A stretch of DNA of 13,021 nucleotides from Planctomycetota bacterium (lineage in GTDB: Bacteria > Planctomycetota > Planctomycetia > Pirellulales > Lacipirellulaceae): positions 1 to 13,021 of the forward strand of contig JAKEIB010000302.1 in assembly GCA_022614705.1 (NCBI GenBank), read 5' to 3'. The position numbers and the translations under genes were made by a program. A model generated the notes under the pieces. That model made no database searches and was not told the origin of the DNA. It saw only the letters and a list, made by a program, of their open reading frames with translations. Position 1 is the stretch's first letter. Each line of letters opens with the position of its first letter. Of the stretch, positions 1 through 6,570 are shown in pieces.

Positions 1-2
1 CG

Positions 3-83
3 CTGTTTGAGGCCCTCACCGCCAAACATCAACCGTTTCCAGAATCCTCCGACCCTAACCAACTGAAACTGTTCGACTTATAG
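3..83 (+). CDS. C-terminal end of an unidentified protein (partial)
   Basis: Reading in the third frame from the window start gives 26 residues and then TAG at 81-83. The residues are hydrophilic and end in QLKLFDL. The 5' part lies outside the window, so the family cannot be named. The tail resembles the QL(S/D)LF pentapeptide through which many bacterial DNA repair, replication and transposition proteins bind the sliding clamp, but a five-residue match is weak evidence. The gene converges on the minus-strand gene that ends at 104, leaving only 20 bp between the two stop codons, which fits a real gene end. It could also be a chance open stretch. Confidence 0.4.
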   Translation: MFEALTAKHQPFPESSDPNQLKLFDL

Positions 84-103
84 CCGGACACTACTGATCC
101 ACC

Positions 104-430
104 TCAGACTTTGTGTTTGGGTTTCTGCACGTCGTTCTGCCACTTCGACGAATAGTTCGCTGGCGTGATCCAGTCCGCGGGGGGCGGAGGCGGATCTACA
201 ATCTCCAGCTTGCTTAGATCGAAACATCGCCAGCCCTGCGTCGGAGGCGGGCCGTCAAGTTGGTAGCACAGGACCCTCTCGTTTCCGTCCGTTTCGGAAC
301 TGTTTTCCTTACGATATCCAAGCACATGGGGGCACAGTTTGCGTTTGTTTGGTTCCCCGTTGTATCGCGCATAAATTGGATGATGCGCCACCAGCTTAAC
401 CTTGACTTTATCGAATTTGATTGACGGCAT
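104..430 (-). CDS. Small hypothetical protein, WYL-like
   Basis: Unrecognised protein of 108 residues from the ATG at 430 (MPSIKFDK). That start is preferred over a longer frame reaching 478 because GAGGA sits 8 nt upstream of it. The middle part has arginine/lysine, then CPHVLGY, then VLCYQLDG and GWRCFDLSKLEIVD. This order (basic residue and proline, Y-Q, W-R-C-F, then a closing I/V-D) recalls the small beta-barrel of WYL domains, which bind nucleic acid or ligands, but no WYL triad is present. A run of five prolines follows, then a basic tail ending KPKHKV. It stands alone between a convergent gene end and a 266-bp gap, so context gives no function. WYL-like is a guess from the motif pattern only. 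Confidence 0.6.
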   Translation of the reverse strand: MPSIKFDKVKVKLVAHHPIYARYNGEPNKRKLCPHVLGYRKENSSETDGNERVLCYQLDGPPPTQGWRCFDLSKLEIVDPPPPPADWITPANYSSKWQNDVQKPKHKV

Positions 431-696
431 AGACACTGTCCTCGCTAACTGAGCCCGACATAGCGCACGCGAAACCACACCGCGTGCGGCTTAAGAGTGT
501 CCCCTCGGTGGCGAATGATGAGTGTGGCGGACGAGAATCGGAGTTTAGCCAAACGGACCGTTGACTGCCCATTCGGCAGCGGATCATACAGACTTTTTGT
601 AGCGCTTGCAAGAAGCTGCCGGCGAATACCAGGAAAGGTGTCGTAGCATAGACACGTTGAAAACTGCCCGATACACGCTGCGACGATCGCCACAAA
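431..696. other. Intergenic gap with no supported gene
   Basis: This 266-bp stretch lies between two minus-strand genes. Short open frames cross it on the minus strand, but they have no ribosome binding site, no recognisable motif and a composition unlike their neighbours. No clear hairpin terminator or promoter was found. It probably carries the promoter of the gene ending at 104. Confidence 0.4.
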
Positions 697-1350
697 TCAC
701 TCAGCGGCCAGACTTTCCGCGGTGGTATCGACCGTAACGCCGTTGCCTTCTTCCGGCGGCGATTCGGGCGGGCCGCCGGTGATCAGGGCGGGGTCGATGT
801 GTTGCTCCAGTTCGTAGAGGATGGCGTCGGTCTTTTGGCGGTCGAACTTGTAGTCATCTAAAACGAAGCGCTGTTTTCGCCCATTTTCGAGATACGTGAC
901 TTTGGCGATGCCCTTGCTTCGCCACTGGCGTTTTTCGAGATTCACAACATCGCTGAAATTGAGGCTTTGGCCCCAGCTCGAGGTGATGCCCGTGTCGGTA
1001 GATTCAATCCAGCGGCCGCGCGCCCGCAGCGGTATCGACACCAGCCACAGGCCGACTAGCCCCGCAACTACAAACATCGCGTACTGCTGCATGATTGAGG
1101 TACGGTACTCTTCCTCGGACTTGGATTGCTCCGGAATCGAGGTCGACCAGCCCCGTTCGAGGGCAAATTCTTCCCATTGATCAACCTGGTTGTCAGCATA
1201 CAGCTTCTCGAAGGCGATTGCACGTTCCTGCTTGTGGGGATAGCGGATCGTGCCGTCAACCAGGCAATACAGCGCGAACCCAATGGCCGCAATGCCCATG
1301 AAGAGAAATCGACGGGAGAAGCGCGGGTCGTTTTCCGATCTGATTGCCAT
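697..1350 (-). CDS. Two-helix membrane protein with possible PH-like C-terminal domain
   Basis: Hypothetical protein of 217 residues, counted from the ATG at 1350 (MAIRSENDPRF). An upstream in-frame TTG at 1467 would add 39 residues of low-complexity, arginine- and serine-rich sequence and looks unlikely. Two hydrophobic helices are visible, about residues 15-31 and 90-108. Between them is a charged segment of about 58 residues (KQERAIAFEKLYADNQ onward). After the second helix comes RARGRWIESTDTGITSSWGQ, then a run of alternating strand-like residues with KGIAKVTYL and RFVLDDYKFD, and a final amphipathic helix (TDAILYELEQHI). That pattern fits a bacterial PH-like domain facing the cytoplasm, which is inference. 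The tail after residue 190 is proline- and glutamate-rich and probably disordered. The gene follows the minus-strand gene 1581-2981 across a 230-bp gap holding an inverted repeat. Confidence 0.65.
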   Translation of the reverse strand: MAIRSENDPRFSRRFLFMGIAAIGFALYCLVDGTIRYPHKQERAIAFEKLYADNQVDQWEEFALERGWSTSIPEQSKSEEEYRTSIMQQYAMFVVAGLVGLWLVSIPLRARGRWIESTDTGITSSWGQSLNFSDVVNLEKRQWRSKGIAKVTYLENGRKQRFVLDDYKFDRQKTDAILYELEQHIDPALITGGPPESPPEEGNGVTVDTTAESLAAE

Positions 1351-1493
1351 GGTTCGCGAGCCTAGACCAGGTTGTCCAGCAGAGGGCGCCAGGGAATTGC
1401 CGGCGACAGTCGCGGCGGCACACTGCGATTGTAGCGGACGACGTAGGAGAGCGCTAAGGCTGCGCAATAAATTGGCGGCGCAGACTCCGAAGC

Positions 1494-1554
1494 TGTCACC
1501 CCGAGGTTCTACGAGGGGCGGGGGCCAGATTCCTCGGAGGACCTCGGAATGACA
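1494..1554. repeat. Imperfect inverted repeat (hairpin / interspersed repeat candidate)
   Basis: TGTCACCCCGAGGT at 1494-1507 pairs with ACCTCGGAATGACA at 1541-1554, with 12 of 14 positions complementary. The 33 bp between them contain further CGAGG/CCTCGG pieces (1512-1516, 1531-1537) that could extend the fold. It lies between two minus-strand genes. The arms resemble widespread TGTCATTCCGAGG-type interspersed repeats that I recall from several bacterial phyla, so it may be a small mobile or REP-like element. There is no T tract on either side, so it is unlikely to be a classical terminator. Confidence 0.65.
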
Positions 1555-1580
1555 GTGGATGAATTCTCCGGCGGCCGCAG

Positions 1581-2981
1581 CTATTTGACTTTGCGGTTGG
1601 TGGGCCGCTTTGCGGTTTGAACCGCCGGCATCCGCGGGAAGAGCTCGATCGATTCGATCAGCTCGCGGTCGGCCTGGCCGATGCGGTCAACCATCGGTTT
1701 TTCCAGCGTGATGGCGGCGGAGACGCGTTCGCCGCTCTCCGGCGCGAGCAGGTAGTAGTGCCACTCCACCGGAACTTCTTCCACGAATCCGCGGGCGACC
1801 AATTCATAGCAGTAGAGCCCGGCCGAGTTCTGCCATTGGCGGCTGGAGACCATTTCGCCAAAGCTTTTGCCCAGTGAGTAGGTCACGTCTTTTTGAAATT
1901 GCTCGAGCGACGTCTGCCGGCCGGCCGACTTTGCCGGCAACGCGGAGAGCGTGCACTGCGCGATGAGATCGCCGCGGTCGACACGCCGCAGGGTGACCGA
2001 CTCGCGCTGCTCGCTGGTGACGAACCATCGCCGGTCGTGCTTGAAACGGACACCGAGCGGGCCGGATTCGTAGACGAGGTCGCGCGCGGGGGCGCGATTG
2101 GCGGCCGTCGCCTTGGCGACTTCCTCAGCGCGCAGTTTGGCCGATTTTTCCAGCGGTTGGATGCTAATTTGAAGCTTTGCCACCGCATCGACACCAGGCG
2201 TTGCGCCACCAATCGAGCGACGCTCACGCACGGCCAGGTTCAGCCGCGTGATGCGCCGCGATCGTCGATCAAACAGGTACACGGCCCGCACTTCGAGCTC
2301 CGTCGCGGCGCCGTCGGCGGTGCCTTGGACGATTCCCGCCAGTCGAATCTTGGCGAAACTGGCGTTATAGCTTTCGAGAATGCTCTTCACCTCGCACACC
2401 GCGACCGAGTCGAGCGTGAGCAAGGGGCCCATCATGGTGGCATCGTTGGACCACGATTCGTCTTTCGCGACAGGCTTGTGTGGCAACAGGCGGTCGACGG
2501 AAATTGAGTCGCCGACGACGTCGATCAAATCGAGTTGCTCGCGCGACAAAGGGCCGTCGGGGGAGTACAAAACGGGCCGCTCAGCGCTGCTTTCGGCGAC
2601 GATCAGCCGGCGATCATCGGCAAGTTTTGGAGTACGACCGCTTTCGTCGACTTTGATGACCGCTTCGGCGCGTTCGTAGTAGCGGGCGACCAGCGGCGTG
2701 CCATCGGTCATGCCGTCGGTTTGCACGAAAAGACGGCGCTGGTCGTACTGCAGCTTGGCCGACACGCTCATCGGCAGTTTATGTTCTTGCTGTTTGCCGG
2801 CAGCGTCGTTCTCCGCGCGAACCAGATTGTGGCCGCCGGCTTCCACTTCAATGGTGACGCGAGTTAGTCCGTTCGGAGCGCTGCGGGCCGAGAGTTCGAT
2901 GAACTCGGTCGCCGGCCCGGCAAACGCTGTTAACGCGCAGGCTGAAAACGTAAGCGTGGTGCACCAAAAAAGCCGCAACAT
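1581..2981 (-). CDS. Secreted hypothetical protein with PsbP/DUF1795-like C-terminal part
   Basis: Protein of 466 residues. The ATG at 2981 is preceded by GAGGT with a 6-nt spacer, which fixes the start. The N-terminus is a typical signal peptide: a short basic start (MLR), a hydrophobic stretch, then ALTAFA with likely cleavage after residue 21. Export across the inner membrane is therefore expected. Residues about 25-280 are rich in beta-strand patterns and include PVLYSPDGPLSREQLDLIDV and the segment LLPHKPVAKDESW, which suggest a compact extracytoplasmic domain. From about residue 302 (YESGPLGVRFKHDRRWFV) to 448 (IESIELFP) the pattern of a short strand with R-F-x-x-D-x-x-W, central helices and paired strands recalls PsbP/Mog1/DUF1795 folds. 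This is inference from pattern only. The C-terminus is basic (KRPTNRKVK). The function is unknown. Confidence 0.75.
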   Translation of the reverse strand: MLRLFWCTTLTFSACALTAFAGPATEFIELSARSAPNGLTRVTIEVEAGGHNLVRAENDAAGKQQEHKLPMSVSAKLQYDQRRLFVQTDGMTDGTPLVARYYERAEAVIKVDESGRTPKLADDRRLIVAESSAERPVLYSPDGPLSREQLDLIDVVGDSISVDRLLPHKPVAKDESWSNDATMMGPLLTLDSVAVCEVKSILESYNASFAKIRLAGIVQGTADGAATELEVRAVYLFDRRSRRITRLNLAVRERRSIGGATPGVDAVAKLQISIQPLEKSAKLRAEEVAKATAANRAPARDLVYESGPLGVRFKHDRRWFVTSEQRESVTLRRVDRGDLIAQCTLSALPAKSAGRQTSLEQFQKDVTYSLGKSFGEMVSSRQWQNSAGLYCYELVARGFVEEVPVEWHYYLLAPESGERVSAAITLEKPMVDRIGQADRELIESIELFPRMPAVQTAKRPTNRKVK

Positions 2982-3727
2982 GCGTGTACCTCGACCTAGG
3001 GGTATCGCGGTGGGGTGTGTGTGGCTGGATTTCGGCTAAATCGTCCAATCGGCAACCGACTGTCCACCGCAAAGCCACGCGATCGGCAGGATGCTGGACA
3101 GATGTAAAAATGGGAGGTTTTGGTGCAAATCGGCAGGTTCGCGCACGGCACGCGATCGGCCCTCCGGCGGCCATTGGTGTGATTCTCGTAAGTATTTACT
3201 GGCAAATATGTTATGCTTGTTTTGTTGAGAGAGTGACATGACGTAAGGTAACTTTTTGACCGTAAAGCGCGAACTTTCTATCGACCCATTTCGACTTATC
3301 TGCGTACAACTAGACAGCTTGCATCTAGGTCTGGCGACTTGACTTGTGCTAACCTGGCCCCTAGCGACAGCACGGCAGGGCGACAAACCGGGTGCGACCC
3401 GATCCACGGCACCAGAATTGCTCTTTCTAGCCGCCATTGTCTTGCCGCAGTTTTGGCAGGATCGCGGCGGCTTGGCCCTTTTCAGTTAGGGCGATTTGAA
3501 GGCCTAGAACGTAGTTAGAATCGCAGCACAACGAACACAACAAACAGAGAGGTACCGAAACTAGCATTGCTACTAAGGGCAGATTTGCCCTGTTTGTCGG
3601 CCGGCGCGTCTTGAAACAGAGTGTAGCGAAATGGCGCGTCAGTCGGTTGGCAGGGTAGTGGGCGATGGATTCGCAAGGAACACCACGGCAGCACAGGATG
3701 GGCACGTAGCAGAGAAAGAGGTGGACC
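2982..3727. other. Long divergent intergenic region
   Basis: This 746-bp gap separates the secreted-protein gene (minus) from the sigma factor gene (plus) and must hold both promoters or long leaders. The middle (about 3185-3300) is clearly more AT-rich than the flanks. Weak promoter-like pairs can be picked out, for example TTGACC at 3256-3261 with TATCGA at 3279-3284 (17-nt spacer), but the -10 is poor. TTGACT at 3339-3344 has no good -10. Open frames in it lack ribosome binding sites and recognisable motifs. No tRNA, strong hairpin or tandem repeat was found. A small non-coding RNA or a structured leader of the sigma gene cannot be excluded. Confidence 0.5.
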
Positions 3728-5398
3728 ATGCAACGAGATTACCAAAGCCCCGTTTTGCGCGATCTTTGCGATCAGCAGATTCGCTTCGCGCCGCGCGTGA
3801 AAAAGCTCCAGCAAGTGGAAGCGGCCGAGCGGCTCATCAGCGAGATCGATCCGCAGAGGGAATATCCCTACGAGTACGTGTGCTTCCGGATCACCGGTTA
3901 CCGGCCGGAGGCGGCTGCGCAGACGAAGATCCTGGGCGTCGATCTGCTGCACGACTTGCGGCTCTTGGTCGAAGACCTGTCGGATTCGGCCGACATGGCG
4001 GCCGACAACATTGGCGAGCAGGTGCTGACCGTCGAAGAGCTGGCCAAGCAATTCAACGTTTCGACGAAGACGATTTCGCGTTGGCGCGAGTTGGGCCTTG
4101 TGAGCCGACGGCTGGTGTTCGACGGCCGCAAGCGAGTTGGGTTCCTCCGCAGCAGCGTCGATCGGTTCGTGAAGAACAATCACGATCGCGTGGCCCGTGG
4201 TGCGCGCTTTAGCCAACTGACGGACGAGCAGCGGCGCGACATCATCGACCGGGCGCGTCGCCTGGCGAGCGCGGGCGGCGGGCAATCGGAGATTTCGCGC
4301 CGGCTGGCGAAGCGCGCCGGCCGCAGCGTGGAGACGATCCGCTCGACGATCCGGCAATTCGACAAGCAGCATCCCGAGCTGGCGATTTTTCCCGATTTGA
4401 CTGGCCCGCTCACCGAAGCGCAGAAGACGCGGATTTATCAGGCGTTCAAGCGCGGCGCGTCGGTCGACAAGCTGATCAAGCAGTTTGGTCGCACAAAGAC
4501 GACGATCTACCGCGTCATCAACGAGGTGCGCGCGGCTCGGATCGTGGAGCTGCCGTTGGATTTCATTCCGAATCAACGGTTCTCGCGCAAGGGCGCCGAG
4601 AAGGCGTGCCTGGGTCCGATGCCGCAGAGCGATACCGCGGCGAAGAAGGCGCGTCGTCCATCGGGTCTGCCGCCGTACTTGGCAAGCCTGTACGAGATGC
4701 CGCTGTTGACGCGCGAGCAAGAAGCGCACTTGTTCCGCAAGTACAACTTCCTGAAGTACCGTGCGTCGAAGCTGCGCGAGCAGCTTCACCCGGCACAGCC
4801 GCGGTCGAGTCTGATGGATGAGATCGAGTCGCTGCATCAAAAAGTCGTGGCGACGAAGAACGAAATCGCCCGGGCGAACTTGCGGTTGGTGGTTTCGATT
4901 GCCAAGCGGCACGTGACGCCGGATCAGAATTTCTTCGAGCTCGTGAGCGACGGCAACATGTCGCTCTTGCGGGCAATCGAGAAGTTCGACTTCGCGCGAG
5001 GCAACAAGTTCAGCACGTACGCCAGTTGGGCGATCATGAAGAATTTCGCGCGGACGATTCCGGGCGAGTTCAAGCATCGCGACCGGTTCCGTACGAGTCA
5101 GGAGGAACTGTTCGCGGCGACGCAGGAACACCGCGGAAACCCGTTAGTGGAGGAAGGCGCTCAGCATCAGCGCGAAGCGCAGATCGAGCGAATTCTCCGC
5201 CGGCTGGACGACCGCGAGCAAAAGATCATCATCGGCCGCTTCGGCCTGGATCATGCCCAGGAGCCGCAGACACTGAAGGAAGTGGGCGCCACGCTGGGGG
5301 TAACGAAGGAGCGGATTCGGCAGATCGAGGCGCGGGCCTTGTCGAAGCTTCGCCAGGCGGCGAAGGAAGAGAATATATTGCTGGATGCGCTTGAGTAA
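3728..5398 (+). CDS. Large sigma-70 family factor with N-terminal helix-turn-helix modules
   Basis: Protein of 556 residues that should direct RNA polymerase to specific promoters. The start follows AGAGGTG with a short spacer. Residues 1-95 have no match I recognise. Residues 99-150 form a MerR-like helix-turn-helix (LTVEELAKQFNVSTKTISRW, then a wing with GRKRVGFLRSSVDRF). Two further helix-turn-helix-like segments follow, about 165-212 (QSEISRRLAKRAGRSVETIR) and 228-268 (SVDKLIKQFGRTKTTIYRVI). The sigma part begins with region 1.2 at about 315-345 (PPYLASLYEMPLLTREQEAH). Region 2 spans about 380-450 (ANLRLVVSIAKRHV, KFSTYASWAIMKNF). Region 4 spans about 488-545 (EVGATLGVTKERIRQIEARA). No normal region 3 is visible between regions 2 and 4. 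Region 4 is close to the primary-sigma consensus, while region 2.4 departs from it. The gene is monocistronic, with its own terminator. Its length and architecture exceed ordinary alternative sigma factors. The sigma assignment is firm; its regulon is unknown. Confidence 0.9.
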   Translation: MQRDYQSPVLRDLCDQQIRFAPRVKKLQQVEAAERLISEIDPQREYPYEYVCFRITGYRPEAAAQTKILGVDLLHDLRLLVEDLSDSADMAADNIGEQVLTVEELAKQFNVSTKTISRWRELGLVSRRLVFDGRKRVGFLRSSVDRFVKNNHDRVARGARFSQLTDEQRRDIIDRARRLASAGGGQSEISRRLAKRAGRSVETIRSTIRQFDKQHPELAIFPDLTGPLTEAQKTRIYQAFKRGASVDKLIKQFGRTKTTIYRVINEVRAARIVELPLDFIPNQRFSRKGAEKACLGPMPQSDTAAKKARRPSGLPPYLASLYEMPLLTREQEAHLFRKYNFLKYRASKLREQLHPAQPRSSLMDEIESLHQKVVATKNEIARANLRLVVSIAKRHVTPDQNFFELVSDGNMSLLRAIEKFDFARGNKFSTYASWAIMKNFARTIPGEFKHRDRFRTSQEELFAATQEHRGNPLVEEGAQHQREAQIERILRRLDDREQKIIIGRFGLDHAQEPQTLKEVGATLGVTKERIRQIEARALSKLRQAAKEENILLDALE

Positions 5399-5448
5399 CG
5401 AGAAAAAGTTCTTCGCGTCTGGCGATGTGGAAGACTGACGACGAAACG

Positions 5449-5484
5449 GGCTGGAGCGATTTTTATGTCGCTCCAGCCTATTTT
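5449..5484 (+). terminator. Rho-independent terminator after the sigma factor gene
   Basis: GGCTGGAGCGA at 5449-5459 pairs perfectly with TCGCTCCAGCC at 5468-5478 around an 8-nt T-rich loop. The stem is followed by TATTTT and then CGTTT. It lies 50 nt after the sigma factor stop codon and before the tRNA promoter, so it insulates the two units. Confidence 0.85.
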
Positions 5485-5543
5485 CGTTTGACACTTGAGC
5501 GAACGTCGTCCGACGTCCAAGGGTCCGATAAAATGCGATGGAG

Positions 5544-5593
5544 AATAGCCGCGACCCGACTACGGCAGCCGTGGTGCCCGGGTCGCGGCTATT
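5544..5593. repeat. Perfect 15-bp inverted repeat with nested hairpin
   Basis: AATAGCCGCGACCCG at 5544-5558 is perfectly complementary to CGGGTCGCGGCTATT at 5579-5593. Inside the 20-nt loop is a smaller stem, ACGGC at 5562-5566 with GCCGT at 5568-5572. No T run follows, so it is not a standard terminator. The core TAGCCGCGAC recurs at 9311-9320 in the nusG-rplK spacer, which suggests a REP-like family. Confidence 0.7.
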
Positions 5594-5680
5594 GGGCTGT
5601 GGCGGACGTTGCGATTGGTGGTCGGTGGGGTGCCCCAGCAAACGGCGGACCAGCGGGCAAGAATCCGTGGGGAGCCGCCC

Positions 5681-5708
5681 TTGCGGCCGGGAGCTAGAGC
5701 GTTATATT
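5681..5708 (+). promoter_or_regulatory. Predicted sigma-70-type promoter of the tRNA-tuf operon
   Basis: TTGCGG at 5681-5686 and TATATT at 5703-5708 are separated by 16 nt, a good housekeeping-type promoter. Transcription would start near 5715, about 25 nt before the first tRNA. No comparably good promoter was seen in the later spacers, which supports a long co-transcript through the tRNAs and tuf. Confidence 0.6.
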
Positions 5709-5739
5709 AACTGATTCGCACGAGTTTGCCACCGGCTCG

Positions 5740-5812
5740 GCTAGCGTAGCTCAATTGGCAGAGCAGCTGATTTGTAATCAGCAGGTTGTGGGTTCAAGTC
5801 CCTCCGCTAGCT
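5740..5812 (+). tRNA. tRNA-Thr (anticodon UGU)
   Basis: This 73-nt cloverleaf has acceptor arm GCTAGCG (5740-5746) pairing with CGCTAGC (5805-5811), and discriminator base T. The D-arm is TAGCTCAATTGGCAGAGC, the anticodon loop TTTGTAA (anticodon TGT) sits in a GCTGA/TCAGC stem, and the T-loop contains GGTTCAAGTCC. CCA is not encoded. It is the first tRNA of the operon. Confidence 0.96.
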
Positions 5813-5918
5813 CGTCAACGTGGCCCATGGTAAGTGGGTCGTGCGGCGGGTTTTCGGGATCGGATCGGTGCAGCAGCAGGCGACAAGTGCCCCACTGGCC
5901 TGCGAAGTGTTTGGCCAT
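5778..5918 (-). CDS. Possible small protein in the tRNA-Thr/tRNA-Tyr spacer (doubtful)
   Basis: A minus-strand frame of 46 residues starts at the ATG at 5918, which has a strong AGGAG 5 nt upstream. It begins MAKHFAGQWGTCRLLLHRSD and continues with a proline-rich NPPHDPLTMGHVDELA segment. Codons have GC-rich third positions like real genes here. The last residues are read from the antisense strand of tRNA-Thr, which argues either for chance or for a decayed gene whose original end was lost. I recognise no family. The 236-bp spacer is much longer than the other inter-tRNA spacers and otherwise has no explanation. The opposite strand shows no better candidate. Confidence 0.25.
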   Translation of the reverse strand: MAKHFAGQWGTCRLLLHRSDPENPPHDPLTMGHVDELAEGLEPTTC

Positions 5919-6048
5919 CGCAACTCCTGGCACGCGGCGAACAACGGTCGTCGGACGTACTGATCGACTTCGGTCGAGTCGTCGGTCGCGGTCGCTGCAA
6001 GCGCGTCGGTCCCCGGCGTGGCGGCTCGGCATGAGTTGCTCCTAGCGC

Positions 6049-6130
6049 GGGGAGTTACCGAAGCGGTCAAACGGGTCAGACTGTAAATCTGATGGCTATG
6101 CCTTCGCAGGTTCGAATCCTGCACTCCCCA
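6049..6130 (+). tRNA. tRNA-Tyr (anticodon GUA)
   Basis: This 82-nt class II tRNA has acceptor GGGGAGT (6049-6055) pairing with ACTCCCC (6123-6129) and discriminator A. The anticodon loop CTGTAAA (anticodon GTA) lies in a TCAGA/TCTGA stem. A long variable arm (TGGCTATGCCTTCG region) and T-loop GGTTCGAATCC are present. CCA is not encoded. Confidence 0.96.
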
Positions 6131-6135
6131 GTGAA

Positions 6136-6196
6136 AATGACGAATGACGAAAGCATGCCCTCGAATTCGTCATTCGGGAATTCGACATTCGTCATT
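6136..6196. repeat. Heptamer hairpin in the tRNA-Tyr/tRNA-Gly spacer
   Basis: The left arm has two tandem AATGACG units (6136-6149). The right arm has ATTCGTC-type units starting at 6165, 6172, 6180 and 6187, the last followed by ATT at 6194-6196. The period is 7 nt, with one extra A at 6179 breaking the phase. The arms are inverted complements, so the RNA can form a long imperfect hairpin that fills the spacer between two tRNAs. Confidence 0.8.
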
Positions 6197-6202
6197 GATG
6201 CT

Positions 6203-6273
6203 GCGGGTGTAGCTCAATGGTAGAGCAACAGCCTTCCAAGCTGATGACGAGGGTTCGATTCCCTTCACCCGCT
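6203..6273 (+). tRNA. tRNA-Gly (anticodon UCC)
   Basis: This 71-nt tRNA has acceptor GCGGGTG (6203-6209) pairing with CACCCGC (6266-6272) and discriminator T. The anticodon loop CTTCCAA (anticodon TCC) sits in a CAGC/GCTG stem whose outermost pair is an A-A mismatch. The T-arm is GGGTTCGATTCCC. CCA is not encoded. Confidence 0.95.
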
Positions 6274-6278
6274 TTGAG

Positions 6279-6354
6279 GGGCTGTCGGCTCTCGGCCAGA
6301 TAGGAAGAAGAAGTTGAAACGATGCTCAGGCCGAAAGCCGAAAGCCGACAGCCC
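6279..6354. repeat. Heptamer hairpin in the tRNA-Gly/tRNA-Thr spacer
   Basis: The left arm 6279-6297 is the inverted complement of the right arm 6329-6354, apart from one extra heptamer on the right and one substitution. The right arm is built of AGCCGAA-type units at 6329, 6336 and 6343 plus a partial unit. It ends exactly at the base before the next tRNA. Bases 6280-6300 are identical to 10597-10617 in the rplA-rplJ spacer. Confidence 0.85.
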
Positions 6355-6427
<73 letters not shown>

Positions 6428-6433
6428 TTGTGT

Positions 6434-6500
6434 GATGAAGGATGAGAGATGAAGGATGAATCGGGGTTTGTCGCTCATCTTTCATCTTTCATCCTTCATC
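6434..6500. repeat. Heptamer hairpin in the tRNA-Thr/tuf spacer
   Basis: Four tandem GATGAAG-type units (6434-6461) face four TCATCTT-type units (6475-6502) across a 13-nt loop region. Both arms have an exact 7-nt period. About 70 nt of AT-rich leader remain between the hairpin and the tuf start codon. Confidence 0.85.
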
Positions 6501-6570
6501 CCATAACACTGATGTTTGCCTAACAAATAACCATTAACCCCATCTCCCCGTTGTTCAGTCAGGAACTAAC

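Noticed and set aside
445..693. Minus-strand frames of 82 and 95 residues in the gap 431-696
   Set aside because: No ribosome binding site, no motif, and the two overlap each other in different frames.
3200..3217. TGGCA-to-TGCT pattern resembling a sigma-54 promoter
   Set aside because: The distance between the GG and GC elements is 12 bp instead of the required 10.
3256..3284. TTGACC-17-TATCGA promoter candidate
   Set aside because: The -10 matches at only three of six positions and the site is over 440 bp from the sigma gene start.
3515..5131. 538-residue open frame on the minus strand
   Set aside because: It is antisense to the sigma factor gene, arginine- and leucine-rich with no domain, and arises from the codon bias of the real gene.
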